NCBI GenBank assembly: GCA_914767715.1
Contig: OU612069.1
Coordinates: forward strand, 1 to 64,000
Direction: 5' to 3'
DNA length: 64,000 nt
Origin: Membranipora membranacea
Lineage: Eukaryota; Bryozoa; Gymnolaemata; Cheilostomatida; Membraniporidae
Part shown: positions 1 to 12,900 of the stretch, in pieces
How the letters are laid out: every line of letters begins with the position of its first letter
Numbering within the stretch: position 1 is the stretch's first letter
Program-made: the position numbers and the translations under genes
The notes under the pieces: generated by a model
What the model was told of the DNA's origin: nothing
What the model saw: only the letters and a program-made list of their open reading frames with translations
Database searches by the model: none

Positions 1-2860
1 ACCCCAACCACCCAAACCCCAAACCCCACCAAACCCCACAACCCCAACCCACCCAAACCCCAAACCCCAAACCCCAAACCCCAAACCCAAACCCCAAACC
101 CCAAACCCCCAACCCCCAAACCCCAAACCCCAAACCCCAAACCCCAAACCCCCAAACCCCAAACCCCAAACCCCAAACCCCAAACCCCAAACCCCAAACC
201 CCAAACCCCAACCCCAAACCCCAAACCCCAAACCCCAAACCCCAAACCCCAAACCCCAAACCCCAAACCCCAACCCCAACCCCAAACCCCAAACCCCAAA
301 CCCCAAACCCCAACCCCACACCCCAAACCCCAAACCCCCAAACCCCAAACCCCACCCCAACCCCAAACCCAAACCCCAAACCCCAAACCCCCAACCCCCA
401 AACCCCAACCCCAAACCCCAACCCCAAACCCCAAACCCCACCCCCAAACCCCAAACCCCAAACCCCAACCCCAAACCCCAAACCCCAAACCCCAAACCCC
501 AACCCCAAACCCCAAACCCCAAACCCCAAACCCCAAACCCCAAACCCCAAACCCCAACCCCAAACCCCAAACCCACCCCAAACCCCAACCCCAAACCCCA
601 AACCCCAAACCCCAAACCCCAAACCCCAAACCCCCAACCCCAAACCCCAAACCCCACCCCACCCCCTACCCCCAACCCCCAAACCCCAACCCCCAACCCC
701 CAACCCCCAACCCCAAACCCCTAACCCCAAACCCAAAACCCCAAACCCCAAACCCCAAACCCCAAACCCCAAACCCCAAACCCCAAACCCCCCCAAACCC
801 CAAACCCCAAACCCCACCCCCAAACCCCCAAACCCCCAAACCCCCAAACCCCAAACCCCAAACCCCAAACCCCACACCCCAAACCCCAAACCCCAAACCC
901 CAAACCCCCACCCCAAACCCCAAACCCCCAACCCCCACCCCAAACCCCAAACCCCAAACCCCACCCCACCCACCCCAAACCCCACCCCAACCCCACCCCA
1001 AACCCAACCCCACCCCACCCCCCACCCCCAACCCCACCCCCCCCCCCCCAAACCCCAAACCCCACCCCCCCCACCCCCACCCCCACCCCCCACACCCCCA
1101 ACCCCAAACCCCACCCCCCCAACCCCAAACCCCACACCCCAAACCCCAAACCCCAAACCCCAACCCCAAACCCACCCCCCAAACCCCAACCCCAACCCCC
1201 CCAAACCCCACCCCAACCCCCAAACCCCAAACCCCCAAACCCCAACCCCCAAACCCCAAACCCCACCCCAACCCCAACCCCCAACCCCCAACCCCCAACC
1301 CCAAACCCCACCCCCACCCCAACCCCAAACCCCACCCACCCACCCCACCCCCCCAACCCCAAACCCCCAACCCCCAAACCCCACCCCAACCCACCCCAAA
1401 CCCCAATCCCTAAACCCCAAACCCCAAAACCCCAACACCCCAACCCCAACCCCAAACCCCAAACCCCCCAAACCCCAACCCCCAAACCCCAAACCCCAAC
1501 CCCAAACCCCACACCCCAAACCCCAACCCCAAACCCCAAACCCCAAACCCCAAACCCCAAACCCCAAACCCCCAAACCCCAAACCCCAACCCCCAAACCC
1601 CAAACCCCAAACCCCCAACCCCCAAACCCCAAACCCCAACACCCCAAACCCCAAACCCCAAACCCCAAACCCCAAACCCCAAACCCCAAACCCCCAAACC
1701 CCAACACCCCAAACCCCAAACCCCAAACCCCAAACCCCAAACCCCAAACCCCAAACCCCAAACCCCAAACCCCAAACCCCAAACCCCAAACCCCAAACCC
1801 CAAACCCCAAACCCCAAACCCCAAACCCCAAACCCCAAACCCCAAACCCCAAACCCCAAACCCCAAACCCCAAACCCCAAACCCCAAACCCCAAACCCCA
1901 AACCCCAAACCCCAAACCCCAAACCCCAAACCCCAAACCCCAAACCCCAAACCCCAAACCCCAAACCCCAAACCCCAAACCCCAAACCCCAAACCCCAAA
2001 CCCCAAACCCCAAACCCCAAACCCCAAACCCCAAACCCCAAACCCCAAACCCCAAACCCCAAACCCCAAAACCCCAAAACCCCAAAACCCCAAAACCCCA
2101 AACCCCAAACCCCAAACCCCAAACCCCAAACCCCAAACCCCAAACCCCAAACCCCAAACCCCAAACCCCAAACCCCAAACCCCAAACCCCAAACCCCAAA
2201 CCCCAAACCCCAAACCCCAAACCCCAAACCCCAAACCCCAAACCCCAAACCCCAAACCCCAAACCCCAAACCCCAAACCCCAAACCCCAAACCCCAAACC
2301 CCAAACCCCAAACCCCAAACCCCAAACCCCAAACCCCAAACCCCAAACCCCAAACCCCAAACCCCAAACCCCAAACCCCAAACCCCAAACCCCAAACCCC
2401 AAACCCCAAACCCCAAGCCCCAAGCCCCAAGCCCCAAGCCCCAAGCCCCAAGCCCCAAGCCCCAAGCCCCAAGCCCCAAGCCCCAAGCCCCGGAACCCCG
2501 GAACCCCGGAACCCCGGAACCCCGGAACCCCGGAACCCCGGAACCCCGGAACCCCGGAACCCCGGAACCCCGGACCCCCGGAACCCCGGAACCCCGGACC
2601 CCCGGACCCCCGGACCCCCGGACCCCCGGACCCCCGGACCCCCGGACCCCCGGACCCCCGGACCCCCGGACCCCCGGACCCCCGGACCCCCGGACCCCCG
2701 GACCCCCGGACCCCCGGACCCCCGGACCCCCGGACCCCGGACCCCGGACCCCGGACCCCGGACCCCGGACCCCGGACCCCGGACCCCGGACCCCGGACCC
2801 CGGACCCCGGACCCCGGACCCCGAACCCCGAACCCCGAACCCCGAACCCCGAACCCCGAA
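1..2860. repeat. Telomere-like C-rich heptamer satellite with stepwise variants
   Basis: The array is almost purely C and A on the plus strand, with basic unit CCCCAAA (TTTGGGG on the minus strand). From 1 to about 1420 it is noisy, mixing CCCCAA, CCCCCAAA and CCCCACCCC. From about 1640 to 2415 it is nearly perfect, broken by about four CCCCAAAA units near 2066-2100. It then changes in blocks: CCCCAAG (about 2415-2488), CCCCGGAA (to about 2570), CCCCCGGA (to about 2733), CCCCGGA (to about 2820) and CCCCGAA (to 2860). The C-rich strand reads 5'-3' inward from the left edge, as a chromosome end would. However, the unit is not the usual animal TTAGGG, so this may be an interstitial or subtelomeric satellite. 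The long minus-strand ORFs in it are low-complexity artefacts. Confidence 0.9.
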
Positions 2861-3135
2861 AGATGAAAAAGCCAACTGCCATGCCTGAGTTTCCAATCAG
2901 ATACCAATATATATCAATCATTACAGAGTTTGCGTATGACCATGTTTGCAAACAATTGATTGTGTTTCAAAAATATGAAATAGAATATGGAGTGGCAGCA
3001 GTTGAGCATCAAACATGTTTTATTATGATATCAAGGAATGGAGCTCTCGTGTCATGTAACTGTCAATTACATCAAAGTTTTGGCTCACCATGTCACCATT
3101 TGTTTGGATGTCTCAATTCTGAAAGTGAGTAGCTC
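2861..3135 (+). pseudogene. SWIM zinc-finger fragment, MULE/FAR1-like transposase relic
   Basis: An open frame from 2863 to 3132 encodes about 89 aa. Its C-terminal part reads VSCNCQLHQSFGSPCHH, which fits the SWIM zinc-finger pattern CxCx(n)CxH: C, C, then C-H-H after a Gly-Ser-Pro. It is preceded by a strand pattern (EYGVAAVEH...) like that before SWIM fingers in MULE transposases and FAR1-type proteins. No transposase catalytic domain is present, and the frame starts right at the edge of the heptamer array, so this is a 3' remnant. A host SWIM exon is possible but there is no other exon nearby. Family assignment rests only on the motif. Confidence 0.55.
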
Positions 3136-3239
3136 TTCATTGAAAGTATTATCCTCACATGCTCCACAAGGCTGTGTATGCCCAATCCAAATTACCTCTC
3201 GATTTGAGAAATGCAAACTGATGACACATGAATGTTTGC

Positions 3240-3545
3240 AGAGAAACTTGTGATGTGCAACAGAGTCAGTGACAGAATAGAAGAACAACTGAAATGGTTG
3301 AGGAAACATCTTGGGGATGCTGGATTGAAATCTAGTAGACCAAAGACCGAGTACATGTGGCAATAAAGAGAACAGTAGAAGTTGATGCTGCAGAATCACA
3401 ACTAGGATGATTACACAGAACTGCAAGATGTATCATATTTGAAAAACCTTGGAACCACGATTGATAGGGAAGAAGGATGTGATGTTGAGATAGTAAAAAT
3501 GATACGAGCTGCATGATCGAACATGACTGTGATGTCTATCATAAT
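3240..3545 (+). pseudogene. Non-LTR retrotransposon relic (C-terminal reverse transcriptase region)
   Basis: Translation with frame breaks gives RIEEQLKWLRKHLGDAGL, then SSRPKTEYM, later YLKNLGTTIDREEGCDVEI. This is the order seen just after the catalytic YxDD of many LINE reverse transcriptases (a KTE(Y)M strand, then a YLG-type strand). Several stop codons interrupt it, and no catalytic box or endonuclease is present. It is a short dead fragment. The clade cannot be fixed. Confidence 0.6.
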
Positions 3546-4175
3546 CTTGAAATGGTTATTGATGATATGAACCACCGCCCTCCTCTAGTCAGATTCTTTT
3601 TTCTTCAGGTATATCAATAATTCGTGAAAAAAATCAAAAGATCATTTATAAAAGCAGCGAACCCTCTTCAAGCCAGATTTAACAAGCTCTACCATAAAAT
3701 GTGATATATAAAATCAATATCATTATCCCGTCCTCTAGTCATGACTGTATGATTGTGGTGTTCAGCAAAATGAAGAATCATAAAATCACCAACCCTTCCT
3801 CTAGTCAGCTTAAACCCCAAACCCTTCCTCTAGTCAGCTTCGGCTCATAGGGACATAGATATGAAGAATTATTGCTGTCAGAAAAAAAAGAATAATGCTG
3901 ATATAGAAAAAAGTCAGCAGCTGGGAATAGGAAAAAAATAACTCAGATCAATCGATCTACATTCCTCTTTGTAATCCTGCGACAACAACACTACATATCA
4001 AACTAGCTTTATCTTTTTCGAGACAAACATCGGCATTTGGAAATTGCGATTGGAGAAGATCAAAAAAATTGAAATATTCGAAGAATCAAATAAGCTTTAA
4101 ACCTAAATCTAAAGCATTCAGCACAATGGTTAATAACATGCTAGACCTTTGCTACAGCAATATTTAAGATACGTA
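3546..4175. other. Intergenic stretch with scattered CCTCTAGTCAG boxes
   Basis: No gene seen. The motif CCTCTAGTCA(G) occurs at least four times between about 3580 and 3840, sometimes next to AAACCCC runs like the heptamer array. Similar TAGTCAGAAAAAAA pieces recur near 6170 and 6250. It is probably debris of a repeat family. Confidence 0.4.
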
Positions 4176-4179
4176 TAAG

Positions 4180-4395
4180 TCATACAGACTCCCACCTGTG
4201 GGTAGCTCCGATCACAATGCCATACATACAGACTCCCACCTGTGGGTAGCTTCGATCACAGTGCCATACATACAGACTCCCACCTGTGGGTAGCTCCGAA
4301 CACTATAAGTCATACAGACTCCCACCTGTTGGTAGCTCCGATCACTATAAGTCATACAGAATCCCACCTGTTGGTAGCTCCGATCGCTGTGCCAT
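4180..4395. repeat. Minisatellite, about 42-45 bp x 5
   Basis: Five successive copies of a unit containing GACTCCCACCTGTGGGTAGC, with T/G variation in the core and differing ends (CACTATAAGT or CACAGTGC). CCCACCTGTGGG is itself palindromic. ORFs through it on both strands are repeat artefacts. Confidence 0.9.
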
Positions 4396-4479
4396 ACATC
4401 TCGTCCCCACCTCCACACCATTACACAAAAATCAGAAGAAAAAGAAAATTACCAGTACCATCGATGCAGAAACGAAACA

Positions 4480-6060
4480 TATCAGTGCAAGGCTGATTTT
4501 GACACCACAAACTGGGAGCTTTTCATCTCATCAAATGTAGATCAAGCTGTTGAGGTAATTACTGATTATAATATTAATCCTGTGGTAGCCTCAAACTCTA
4601 CAAGAAAACAATTCTACTCTAATAGCAACCGGTGACCTTGGCTGACTGCCAAAATAAAAACGCTCCTCCAAGAGAAACATTCAGCCTACAAAAATACAAA
4701 CAAAGAAAAGGAAAAAAAGATCCAGAATGAAATGAAAAAAGAAAAAAATGCTAAAAAAAAGTACAAAATGTTACCTAAAATGTCCACAACATGAAGGAAG
4801 CATGGAAAGCAATCAAAGCCATGTCAAACCAAACAAAACAAAACAATAACAACTTCGACCTAATGGATGCAGCAGAGCAGAAGGCACTAGCCAATGATCT
4901 GAACCAGTTCTACACCAGATTTAAAGACGCAGAACTTGCGACCTCATCAGCTGAATCTGAACCTGTACCTCCCGCTGAAGCACCTCACGGCACCAAGATT
5001 ATATTAGAGGAAGTACAAGCACAACTACGCCAATATCAGCCATCGAAAGCAGCCGGACCAGATGGAATTTCATCCAAAGTTCTCAAGGTGTGCTAATATG
5101 AACTATCTCCTATTTTTTGTAAGATTTTTGTCACTGTTTATCCAACGGTACATTGCCTAAATTATGGAAACTGTCTGCCATTTCACCATTACCTAAGAAA
5201 CCAAACCCCAAATGCGACAATGACTACAGGCCAATCGCTCTTACATCAGTGATCATGGAATGTTTTGAGAAGATAATTAAAGACAAGCTTATAAATTTTG
5301 TTGACTTGGTTGGTTTTCAATTTGCATATAGGAAAATAGAGGAACTAAGGATGCCTGTATCGGGTGAGGCTATTTTCTAAGATGCCATTTGGAGAACCCA
5401 AACACGTATGCCAGATTGTTATTTCTAGATTTCACTCCTGCTTTTAATACCATTGTGCCAAATATTTTAATAGATAAAATGAAATCTTTTGATATGCAAA
5501 ACTACCTTATATCTGTGATAAAATCATTTTTTTAGTAGAAAGACAACAATTTGCACGCATTGCAGACCAAAATTCTGATATTTTAAGCTGTGATATAGGA
5601 TGTCCACAAGGCTGTGTTTTATCCCCTGTTTTATTCTCTATTTACACTGATTTTTTAAGAACTATGCCCCCTAACATCAAGATTTTTTCGTATGCTGACG
5701 AAATGACCATAGTTGGTTTGCTCAATTTTAAAGATCCTGATACTTCTTTTCCTTTTTTGATGCCGTCCAAACTTTTGTTGAGCAATGTGCCTCAGTGAAT
5801 CTTTTAATTAATTCTACCAAGACGAAAGAGATGGTCTTGGATTTTAGCAGAACCTGTGGAATCTACGACTATATATTTTATTCAAAAGAATCTGATCGAG
5901 AGCGTAGGCACTTTCAAGTATTTAGGTAATTTTTTGATGATAATCTAAAGTGGCAATCAAATACCAGCTATATTTATGGAAAACTGTAGCAGCGGTTTTA
6001 TGCCTTTTCCAGATTTAGCCACTTTAAACATAATAGAGTTCAGAAAGACTATTTCATTTA
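4480..6060 (+). pseudogene. Degenerate non-LTR retrotransposon ORF2 (CR1/L2-like)
   Basis: Pieces of one reverse transcriptase can be followed through several frameshifts. In order they are: TNWELFISS (linker after the endonuclease), PWLTAKIKTLLQEKHSAYK, a Lys-rich stretch, KAAGPDGIS (RT motif), LWKLSAISPLPKKPNPK then DYRPIALTSVIMECFEK, LDFTPAFNTIVP (motif A, where the second catalytic Asp context is altered), GCPQGCVLSPVLFSIYTD (motif B) and YADEMTIVGL (motif C). The usual YADD is YADE here. The order and wording fit CR1/L2/Rex-type LINEs. Multiple frameshifts and stops make it non-functional. The 3' end near 6060 is approximate. Confidence 0.85.
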
Positions 6061-6447
6061 AAGCCTAATCAATCTCCAAATCCCTGTATGATCATGTGGC
6101 AAAGCAATATTTGGCAGAGTCAGCCAGCAATCAGTTTACCACACACAGGTGAAAAATTAGGCTCGATAGTCAGAAAAAAAAGATGATTATGAGGAAAAAA
6201 ATGCCTACACGTCCGCAAATAGAATGCATAGTCATTTGCACCTAGTGCCTAGTCTAGTCAGAATAAAAAAAATGTAAGGATGAGGCAGACACAATATAGT
6301 AAATAGAAGAAATAATAACGAGGATCAATCACATGTGGCCAGTGATGAAATGAAAAGGACTACATTATGCCATCACATTTGAAAAAGAAAAACAGCACAA
6401 TTGTCAGTTGATGGATAAAGCACATTGATCATAAGGTTGATTAAGAT

Positions 6448-6684
6448 CAGGTGTCATATCACACGCCTCAGTCCGAAGCATGGGCGGCGAAATATTATTT
6501 TGCCTTAATGGCAAGGCCGCAATGTCTGCGCCAGTTTTTGCTCTCAGTTTTCAGGCAGGTCGGAGCACACCTGGGGGCCAACCCAAACCCCAGTAGAAGA
6601 TAGACTGCAGAGGGATTCAAACCCACAACCTTCATCACTTGCGTGGTGATGACGGCACTCTAACCAACTGAGCTACCTCCTCCT
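6448..6684 (-). repeat. tRNA-derived SINE, copy 1
   Basis: On the minus strand the head reads GGTAGCTCAGTTGGTTAGAG followed about 35 nt later by GGGTTTGAATCC. These are tRNA A-box and B-box sequences. The body continues for about 150 bp. A second copy in the same orientation with the same body (CAGGCAGGTC...CACACCTGGGG) lies at 33797-34013, so it is a dispersed family and not a tRNA gene. Confidence 0.85.
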
Positions 6685-8387
6685 ATTGTGCGAGTTCATT
6701 TGAGACTTGGAGATTTGCCAATAAGACCATCATTGTGATAATCTGTAATAGACTTACCAAAGACAATGTGAGTATCACCAGGTTTTTTCCACAAAAGCCA
6801 ATTATCTCTACAATCAGCTCCTAGAAAGGAAAAACACAGTAAGAAGTCAAATTGCCAAATAAAAATGGAGAACAGGAAATAAAGGCTAGAGTCATAGCAG
6901 CACAATACAACCATTGAGGTTTGACCCACCGGTGAGCAGCGAGACAATCTAGTTATCACAAAGTATTGTGCCTTGCATCAGTATCAATCAACTTGAGCAT
7001 GACCTTTACCTCCGATATTGAGCTTTATCGGTTGTCTTTCCTCTGTTTTTATCAAATCAGATTGGCCTCAATATTAGCCGTCGTAATCTATTTAACTAAT
7101 TTAATCTAATATTTACTCAAACTAATCTCAATCAATTAATTACTCCATTAGAAGTTAATCAAGAAAATAAAGTAATAAAGCTTACCATTGAAGTTCTTTA
7201 ATCTTATTCAAATTTACCTTTGCCCAGAAATTAATAAACATTTTAATGAACGCGGAGCATATAAATTACATTTACAACATGAATCATCGCAGAGCTCCAG
7301 AGGGCAACTAAGGTATTATATCCACAGTGTCACATACACAGTGCATCTAATTGGGCACAAAAGCTACAAAGCCCCAAATGCACCAAAGCCATACAATGAC
7401 AGCCCAATTAGCATGCACACCCAACAATTGGCAGGACAAATCCAGCAGCTCAACGCAGCTACAAAGGCCATGTGCTATTTCATTTCAGAGTTAACCAATA
7501 ACATGACATCAGAAACATTATCAGCAGTACAATAATTTGATCGAAATAAGCAATGCACATACAGTAATCCAAAAATTTACCTGCAACTGGACTTGTTGCA
7601 GCACCGTTCATCTCCTTCAAAAGATATCAAATAAAGCCCCCCATGAAACCAGAATACTGGGTAGGTATAGTCATTGTATAGAAAGACTCTACTGGAGAAT
7701 AGTGCCAGACTCAGATCCCACAACTTGGTGGCACTACATCTGCTTACAAGCGATCTGCCGGGAAACAAAGTCACAAGAAATCATGATTCTATAAGCAAAA
7801 ACCAGACATGAGGCTGCTATAAATCTTGACAAGTATTCATTGTGTACTGCCCAGTCTGACTACAAAACTCTAGTCTTGGTTTGCTTTTATATCGTTTACT
7901 TTACAATGGCTTTTTGTGCAATACTTTTGATCGAGCAACAATCTGACAACCTACCACCATATGAAAGATGAAGAATAGTTAAATCCAAGTCCAGCGATTT
8001 TGAAGTCAAACGATTTGAATATAGCATCATATCAAGTCCTCCAATACAAATGTCTCGAAAACCAAGTGAAGGTGGAGAAGCCTCTTGCTGCCCAACGACT
8101 TGACTTGTTCAGCGAAACATTGAAGCTTAATACTTAGGCTATGTGATGGCTTTATTATTAGGTCAAATACCAATAACAGTAGATGGTACAGCTTTATATG
8201 AGCTTTGCATTATAGCTTACTAACCCTAGCTTATTACTTTGTCCATTAACAACAAGCTATTTGTGTATAGAAAATCCTTCCATCACTAAAAGCCATAAGC
8301 AAGGCACTTTCTATGAGAGTGACTTAAGATGATACTATTTATTGTATTTTGCTATACTATCAGATCTATTGATGCATATAAACAACA
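6685..8387. other. Intergenic, no gene recognised
   Basis: Several open frames exist (for example 7188-7535 plus, 115 codons), but none shows a recognisable domain, splice context or homology I can name. The base composition is AT-rich. I see no supported feature. Confidence 0.4.
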
Positions 8388-8462
8388 CACATGGGTAGCT
8401 TAGTAGTTAAATTTCTGCCCTCAGATCCTGAAATTCTGGGTTCGATCCTTGTCTGAGTCAAA
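8388..8462 (+). repeat. tRNA-like SINE head
   Basis: GGGTAGCTTAGTAGTTAAAT, then 28 nt later GGGTTCGATCC, give an A-box and B-box in tRNA spacing. The cloverleaf arms are poor, so this is a SINE or tRNA pseudogene rather than a tRNA gene. Confidence 0.5.
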
Positions 8463-9718
8463 TCTTTTTCTGTCAATATGGCTGTAAATCATAAAGATTG
8501 TAAAGAGAAAACATCTTTTGTGGCTGGCATAATGAGTTATCGAGCTACAGACCTCAGATTTTAAAGGCACACTTAAAAAGTAACTCTTTGCCCGTCATGA
8601 AATTTGAATAATTGCATAAGTCGGCAGCAGGGCAGCAATTTATATCACTGTTTAACTGTTTTCAGTAAAGCTCTTGATATGTTAATAGGTGTTTTCCTTG
8701 TTTACTGAAAAAAAATGACCACTGTGTTCCTCAGAAGATGAGCAATCCAATGGTGTAAAAATGATCTAAGGTTCTATGCTACGACTGTCATATCTTCTCA
8801 GGCTATTCCAAGTGAGGCTATATAACCAATCAGTGAGTAACAATTCCTGGTGTAGCACATTAACCATATTTGTATGATATACAAATGAAAAATTTCCTCA
8901 TAGATATTTCACATTGATCCTCTCACCTGGCTTGTCATCAAGTACTAGCGAGTTTCCTCATACCACATAAATCAGACTTAATTCGACAATCTAATGCTGT
9001 ATGAGGAAACGTCTTATCTCAACTGAACCGCTTTCATATAGACAAGTTAGAATAGCTTGTAAAAAGCAGTGCCAGGTTTGTCTGTCTATATAAGGAAAAG
9101 AGAGTTTTCATCATTTTCAATAATTCAGATTATTAATGTAAACAGGCGATTAACTGTTGACATCGTTTTTATTGTAAAACCATAATATCTCTGACTGTGT
9201 ACATGGCAAGCAGTGCAAACAATGCAAAGTGTTTTATATAGAATATACACTATTGAATTCAATAGTACGAATTAAATTAAATACTAATACAATTAAAGAA
9301 ATATAAAACAGGGTAAAAAAGTGCTTGAGAAATATACAATAGTGGTGAAGTGTGTTTAATATTATCATAGACATTAACAAAATGAAAATGCTCTCAAACA
9401 GTTGATAGAAAGAGAGTAACAATGATGTTTTGATGATAAAGAAATTTCATCCTTTTCTTGATTATATTCTTTAGCTTGGTGTAAGCATGTAGAAAAGGGA
9501 TGTATTAACTTTTGGATAAATTTAATCATAGTGAGAGTCTGTTGTAAATTTGGCAGCTCATCGAATAAACGTCCGGTCACTGTGTACATTATTATTAGAA
9601 TGGCATCATTTCAAGGAGAGATCATTTACTTCTAAAATTGATCTAAACACGAATACAAAACTTGCTTAGCTCCTCGGCATATTTTGTTGATGATGCGCAT
9701 AAAGGCATAATACTGACT
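8463..9718. other. Intergenic / 3' flank of the receptor kinase, no feature seen
   Basis: AT-rich sequence without a supported gene. Short open frames on the minus strand (9234-9589) have no recognisable content. Confidence 0.4.
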
Positions 9719-9985
9719 TAGGTAAGTAACTGTAATGAAGTACATAACTGCAGTAAGTTACTGTGGCAAGCGTCTGTAGTATGTTACTGTATTAAATCAC
9801 TGTGGTAAGACTAGTACTGTAGTCAGTTACTATGGTAAGTTACTGTAGTGAGTTATTGTGGTTAGTCAATGTAGTAAGTTATGGTAGCAAGTTACTGCGG
9901 TAAATCACTGTAGATGGTGGCAAGTTACTACAGTAGTGTACTGTAGTAAGTTACTATATTAAGTTGTCTGTAGTTAGTTAGTGTG
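9719..9985. repeat. Degenerate short tandem repeat (GTAAGTTACTGTA-like)
   Basis: About 17 imperfect copies of a 13-17 bp unit around GTAAGTTACTGTAGT on the plus strand. The array ends about 10 bp from the stop codon of the receptor kinase gene, so it lies in its 3' untranslated or flanking region. Confidence 0.8.
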
Positions 9986-9993
9986 ATATCACT

Positions 9994-12900
9994 TTAGCCT
10001 TCCATGCCCTGTGTGATCATAGTATCATCAGTAACATGATCTGTTATTACATAATCATTACAGACTGGATTAACATAAGCCTCAGCTGATAGAGAGGATA
10101 ACCTGTGTATTGTATGTGCAGAGTTATCTTCTTCCTTACCCGTGAAGAGAACATAATCTACAAGACAATAGTAATAGTTTGTGTTTAGTTCAGTGCTGAG
10201 GAGAAGCTATATAACTATCAAACCTAACGTGAACGTATTGAATCTTTTGAAGGATAGCCGCAGATTATAGCATCTTTTGGCCAGGCAGTAAGTTTATCTG
10301 TATGAAGTCGAGATTCAACAGCGGGAATAGTCAAGTCTCTCTGTCATTGATACAATTAGAATCGTCCCTCTTGCTCAGGTAGGATGAATATTAGTTGTAT
10401 GGATTTGAGTCTACTGCAGAGGCCTAATGATATGATATTCCACCGTTATCTAACCCATTGTCTCGTGAAGTTTGTTTATGCAGAATATGACTTCATCTAC
10501 CATCATCAATTGTGGATTAACTCTGTTTTTGCAGTTACATAGAATACTTAAGTAGCGGGTTATCGGGCCTGTTTTAGACAGTCTCTTCTATAACCACTCA
10601 TATCCATTGTGCTTGACCAAGAGTGACAACTCTAATAACATCATTAATTTATACTGGAGATGTTGGATTTCTTTCATTGGGGAAGTCTCGACTAAGTACT
10701 AAAGTAGGCTAATTACAGCTTGACTCTAATATTATTTGGTCAGCTGGAATCTTTGAAATATATGGTGACTGATAACCACCTACTTACCTTCTCTGATCAG
10801 ACTTGTGTAGGGTTTATACTCTATAATAGATTCATCCACATCACAGTATCCTTCAGTCACAGTGTAATCATCTGGTATATCCTCTGTTATATCTCTTATG
10901 TATTCATATTTATGATCTAAATCTTCTAAAACAGTAATGCGATAAACGCATGCACTTCTACGCAAAGATCGGCACTAATATTCCCGGTTTTCAGCCAGAA
11001 TTTCTATTTCTCAACTTATTATGCTAAGATAAAAGAATTCCTTCTCCTGTTTGTTCCATATAAGAAGAGAGAACTGCACAAACATTATCGTTACGCCATA
11101 CAACTCTAGTTAATCATATAAATCTTATAAAAGGACTTACCTGTGAGAGTGATCTCAGCAGATGGAGTTTTCAATGTTTTCTTATCAGAATTCAGCACAG
11201 CTTCCATAAATTCTCTCAGTTCCGAGAATGATGGTCTCTTTTGTGGATCCTCATTCCAGCATCTCTTCATAGCTTCATAACTAACCATAGATAATCATAG
11301 AATCACCAGTCAATCAAGGAGGCAATAAACAACATGAACATGAGTCATCAGAATACAAAGCACAGACCAAAAGGTTCTTACAGTTATATTACAAGTAGAC
11401 TTGAAGCTGAAAAATTGTAGAACATAGGCGGATAACATGTATAATACATTTATATCACAGGTTGATTACATGGAGATGAGACGTATGGTATAAGGATAAA
11501 GGTGATCATCAAGTAGATGACAAGTAGATCATATGACCACTAATTATAAGTAAAAATGTACATTTTTGGTTTTTTACCCATAATCCGTACAGGGGGTTAT
11601 TCTTGTTCCCACTGGCACATCGTCTCAATACAGGGAACATCATTGTTCTAGATAAAGGTTAGACTAAGGTGGTAATGTGGAGTTGATGTACTCACATAAC
11701 TTGATGAAGAGTTTCTGGTTTATGAAGTCTCCCTCCAGATACCAGGTGATTTCTCATCGCTTCTATAGAAGTACCTAAACCAGGATAAGGAATACTGCCT
11801 CTAGTGAATAACTCCCACAGTAAAACTCCATATGACCACTGAAATCATCAATCAATCATGTTCTGACAAAGCCCCAAAAGTTTGTTCCGAATCCCAGACC
11901 ACGCTCCACTGGTGTTTTCATTGGTAGGGCCAGGGGTACATGGCCCTACCACTTTTTCAGGAGGTCAATGTTGAAAAACTCCTAAAATTGACATAAGTGT
12001 AATAAACATTGATAATGTTTGTCAATATCAGGAGCTCATGGGGGATCCTTTGTGTAGGGATTTTGAAGCGATAGAACTTATGCTACTGTATTATAATTTT
12101 ATTTCAATACTCACATCAGAGCGTAGTATGCTCTGATGTGAATAATAATATAAAACTGAGTTGAGTTATTACAGATAGATAATTATTCGATAATGAAAAT
12201 ATTGTACAAAATAACTCATGTGTGGCCTCGACCTCATTCATACACAATCACTCACCACTTCGGTTTTCTCGTTATACAGTCCCTCAGTGAGAGATTCTAT
12301 AGACATCCATTTAATTGGTTTAGGTTTAGTAGAATCATTCTCTCTTATATAACTTTTCTCGTAGACATCGTGACTCATACCAAAGTCTGCTATCTTCACA
12401 AGATATTTCTCACTAACCCTAAAATCAGTCAAATTACACAAATAAATACATTGTTATGATGAAACAACATATATTAGTGGCAGATCATGTTGCTCTGAGC
12501 TAATTATGGTACTGATGCTGGAAGCACCTTTGAAATTAAACTAAACTATAGCCCACTTCTACCATCTACAGGTAGCTTAATTTGCACTTAATTGAGATAT
12601 CTGATGCTACCTACAGACAGTTTCGCGCTGCTAAATCTCTGTGTAGACACCTCTGATCTGTGAGATACTCCATTCCGTTAGCTACCTGCATACCAAAGTG
12701 TACCAAATCACCATTTGTGAATTCCTGCAATAGAGCACCAAACACTAAAAGTAGAAATGTGAGATGAAATTTTTTTTGTGTCATTGAAATGCTCATAATA
12801 CTGTGAGTAGCAATATAAGGACATAGTGTGCATTTTACCTGCCAAAATTGATTTAAGTTCTGCATGACTTTCAAAAAATGTTGGGGTCTTCCCAGGGTTA

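Noticed and set aside
1-2860. Calling the left edge a proven telomere
   Set aside because: The unit is not TTAGGG, the outermost 1.4 kb is the most irregular part, and nothing shows that the window edge is a chromosome end.
666-2951. Long Gly/Trp/Leu-rich minus-strand ORFs in the heptamer array
   Set aside because: They are a direct consequence of translating TTTGGGG-type repeats. All three frames are open and there is no domain.
6600-6684. tRNA gene on the minus strand
   Set aside because: A- and B-boxes are present, but a second copy with the same non-tRNA body exists at 33797-34013, so it is a SINE head.
7188-7794. Two adjacent plus-strand ORFs (115 and 85 aa)
   Set aside because: No recognisable domain, no splice pattern and no counterpart elsewhere in the window. 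Chance open frames cannot be excluded.
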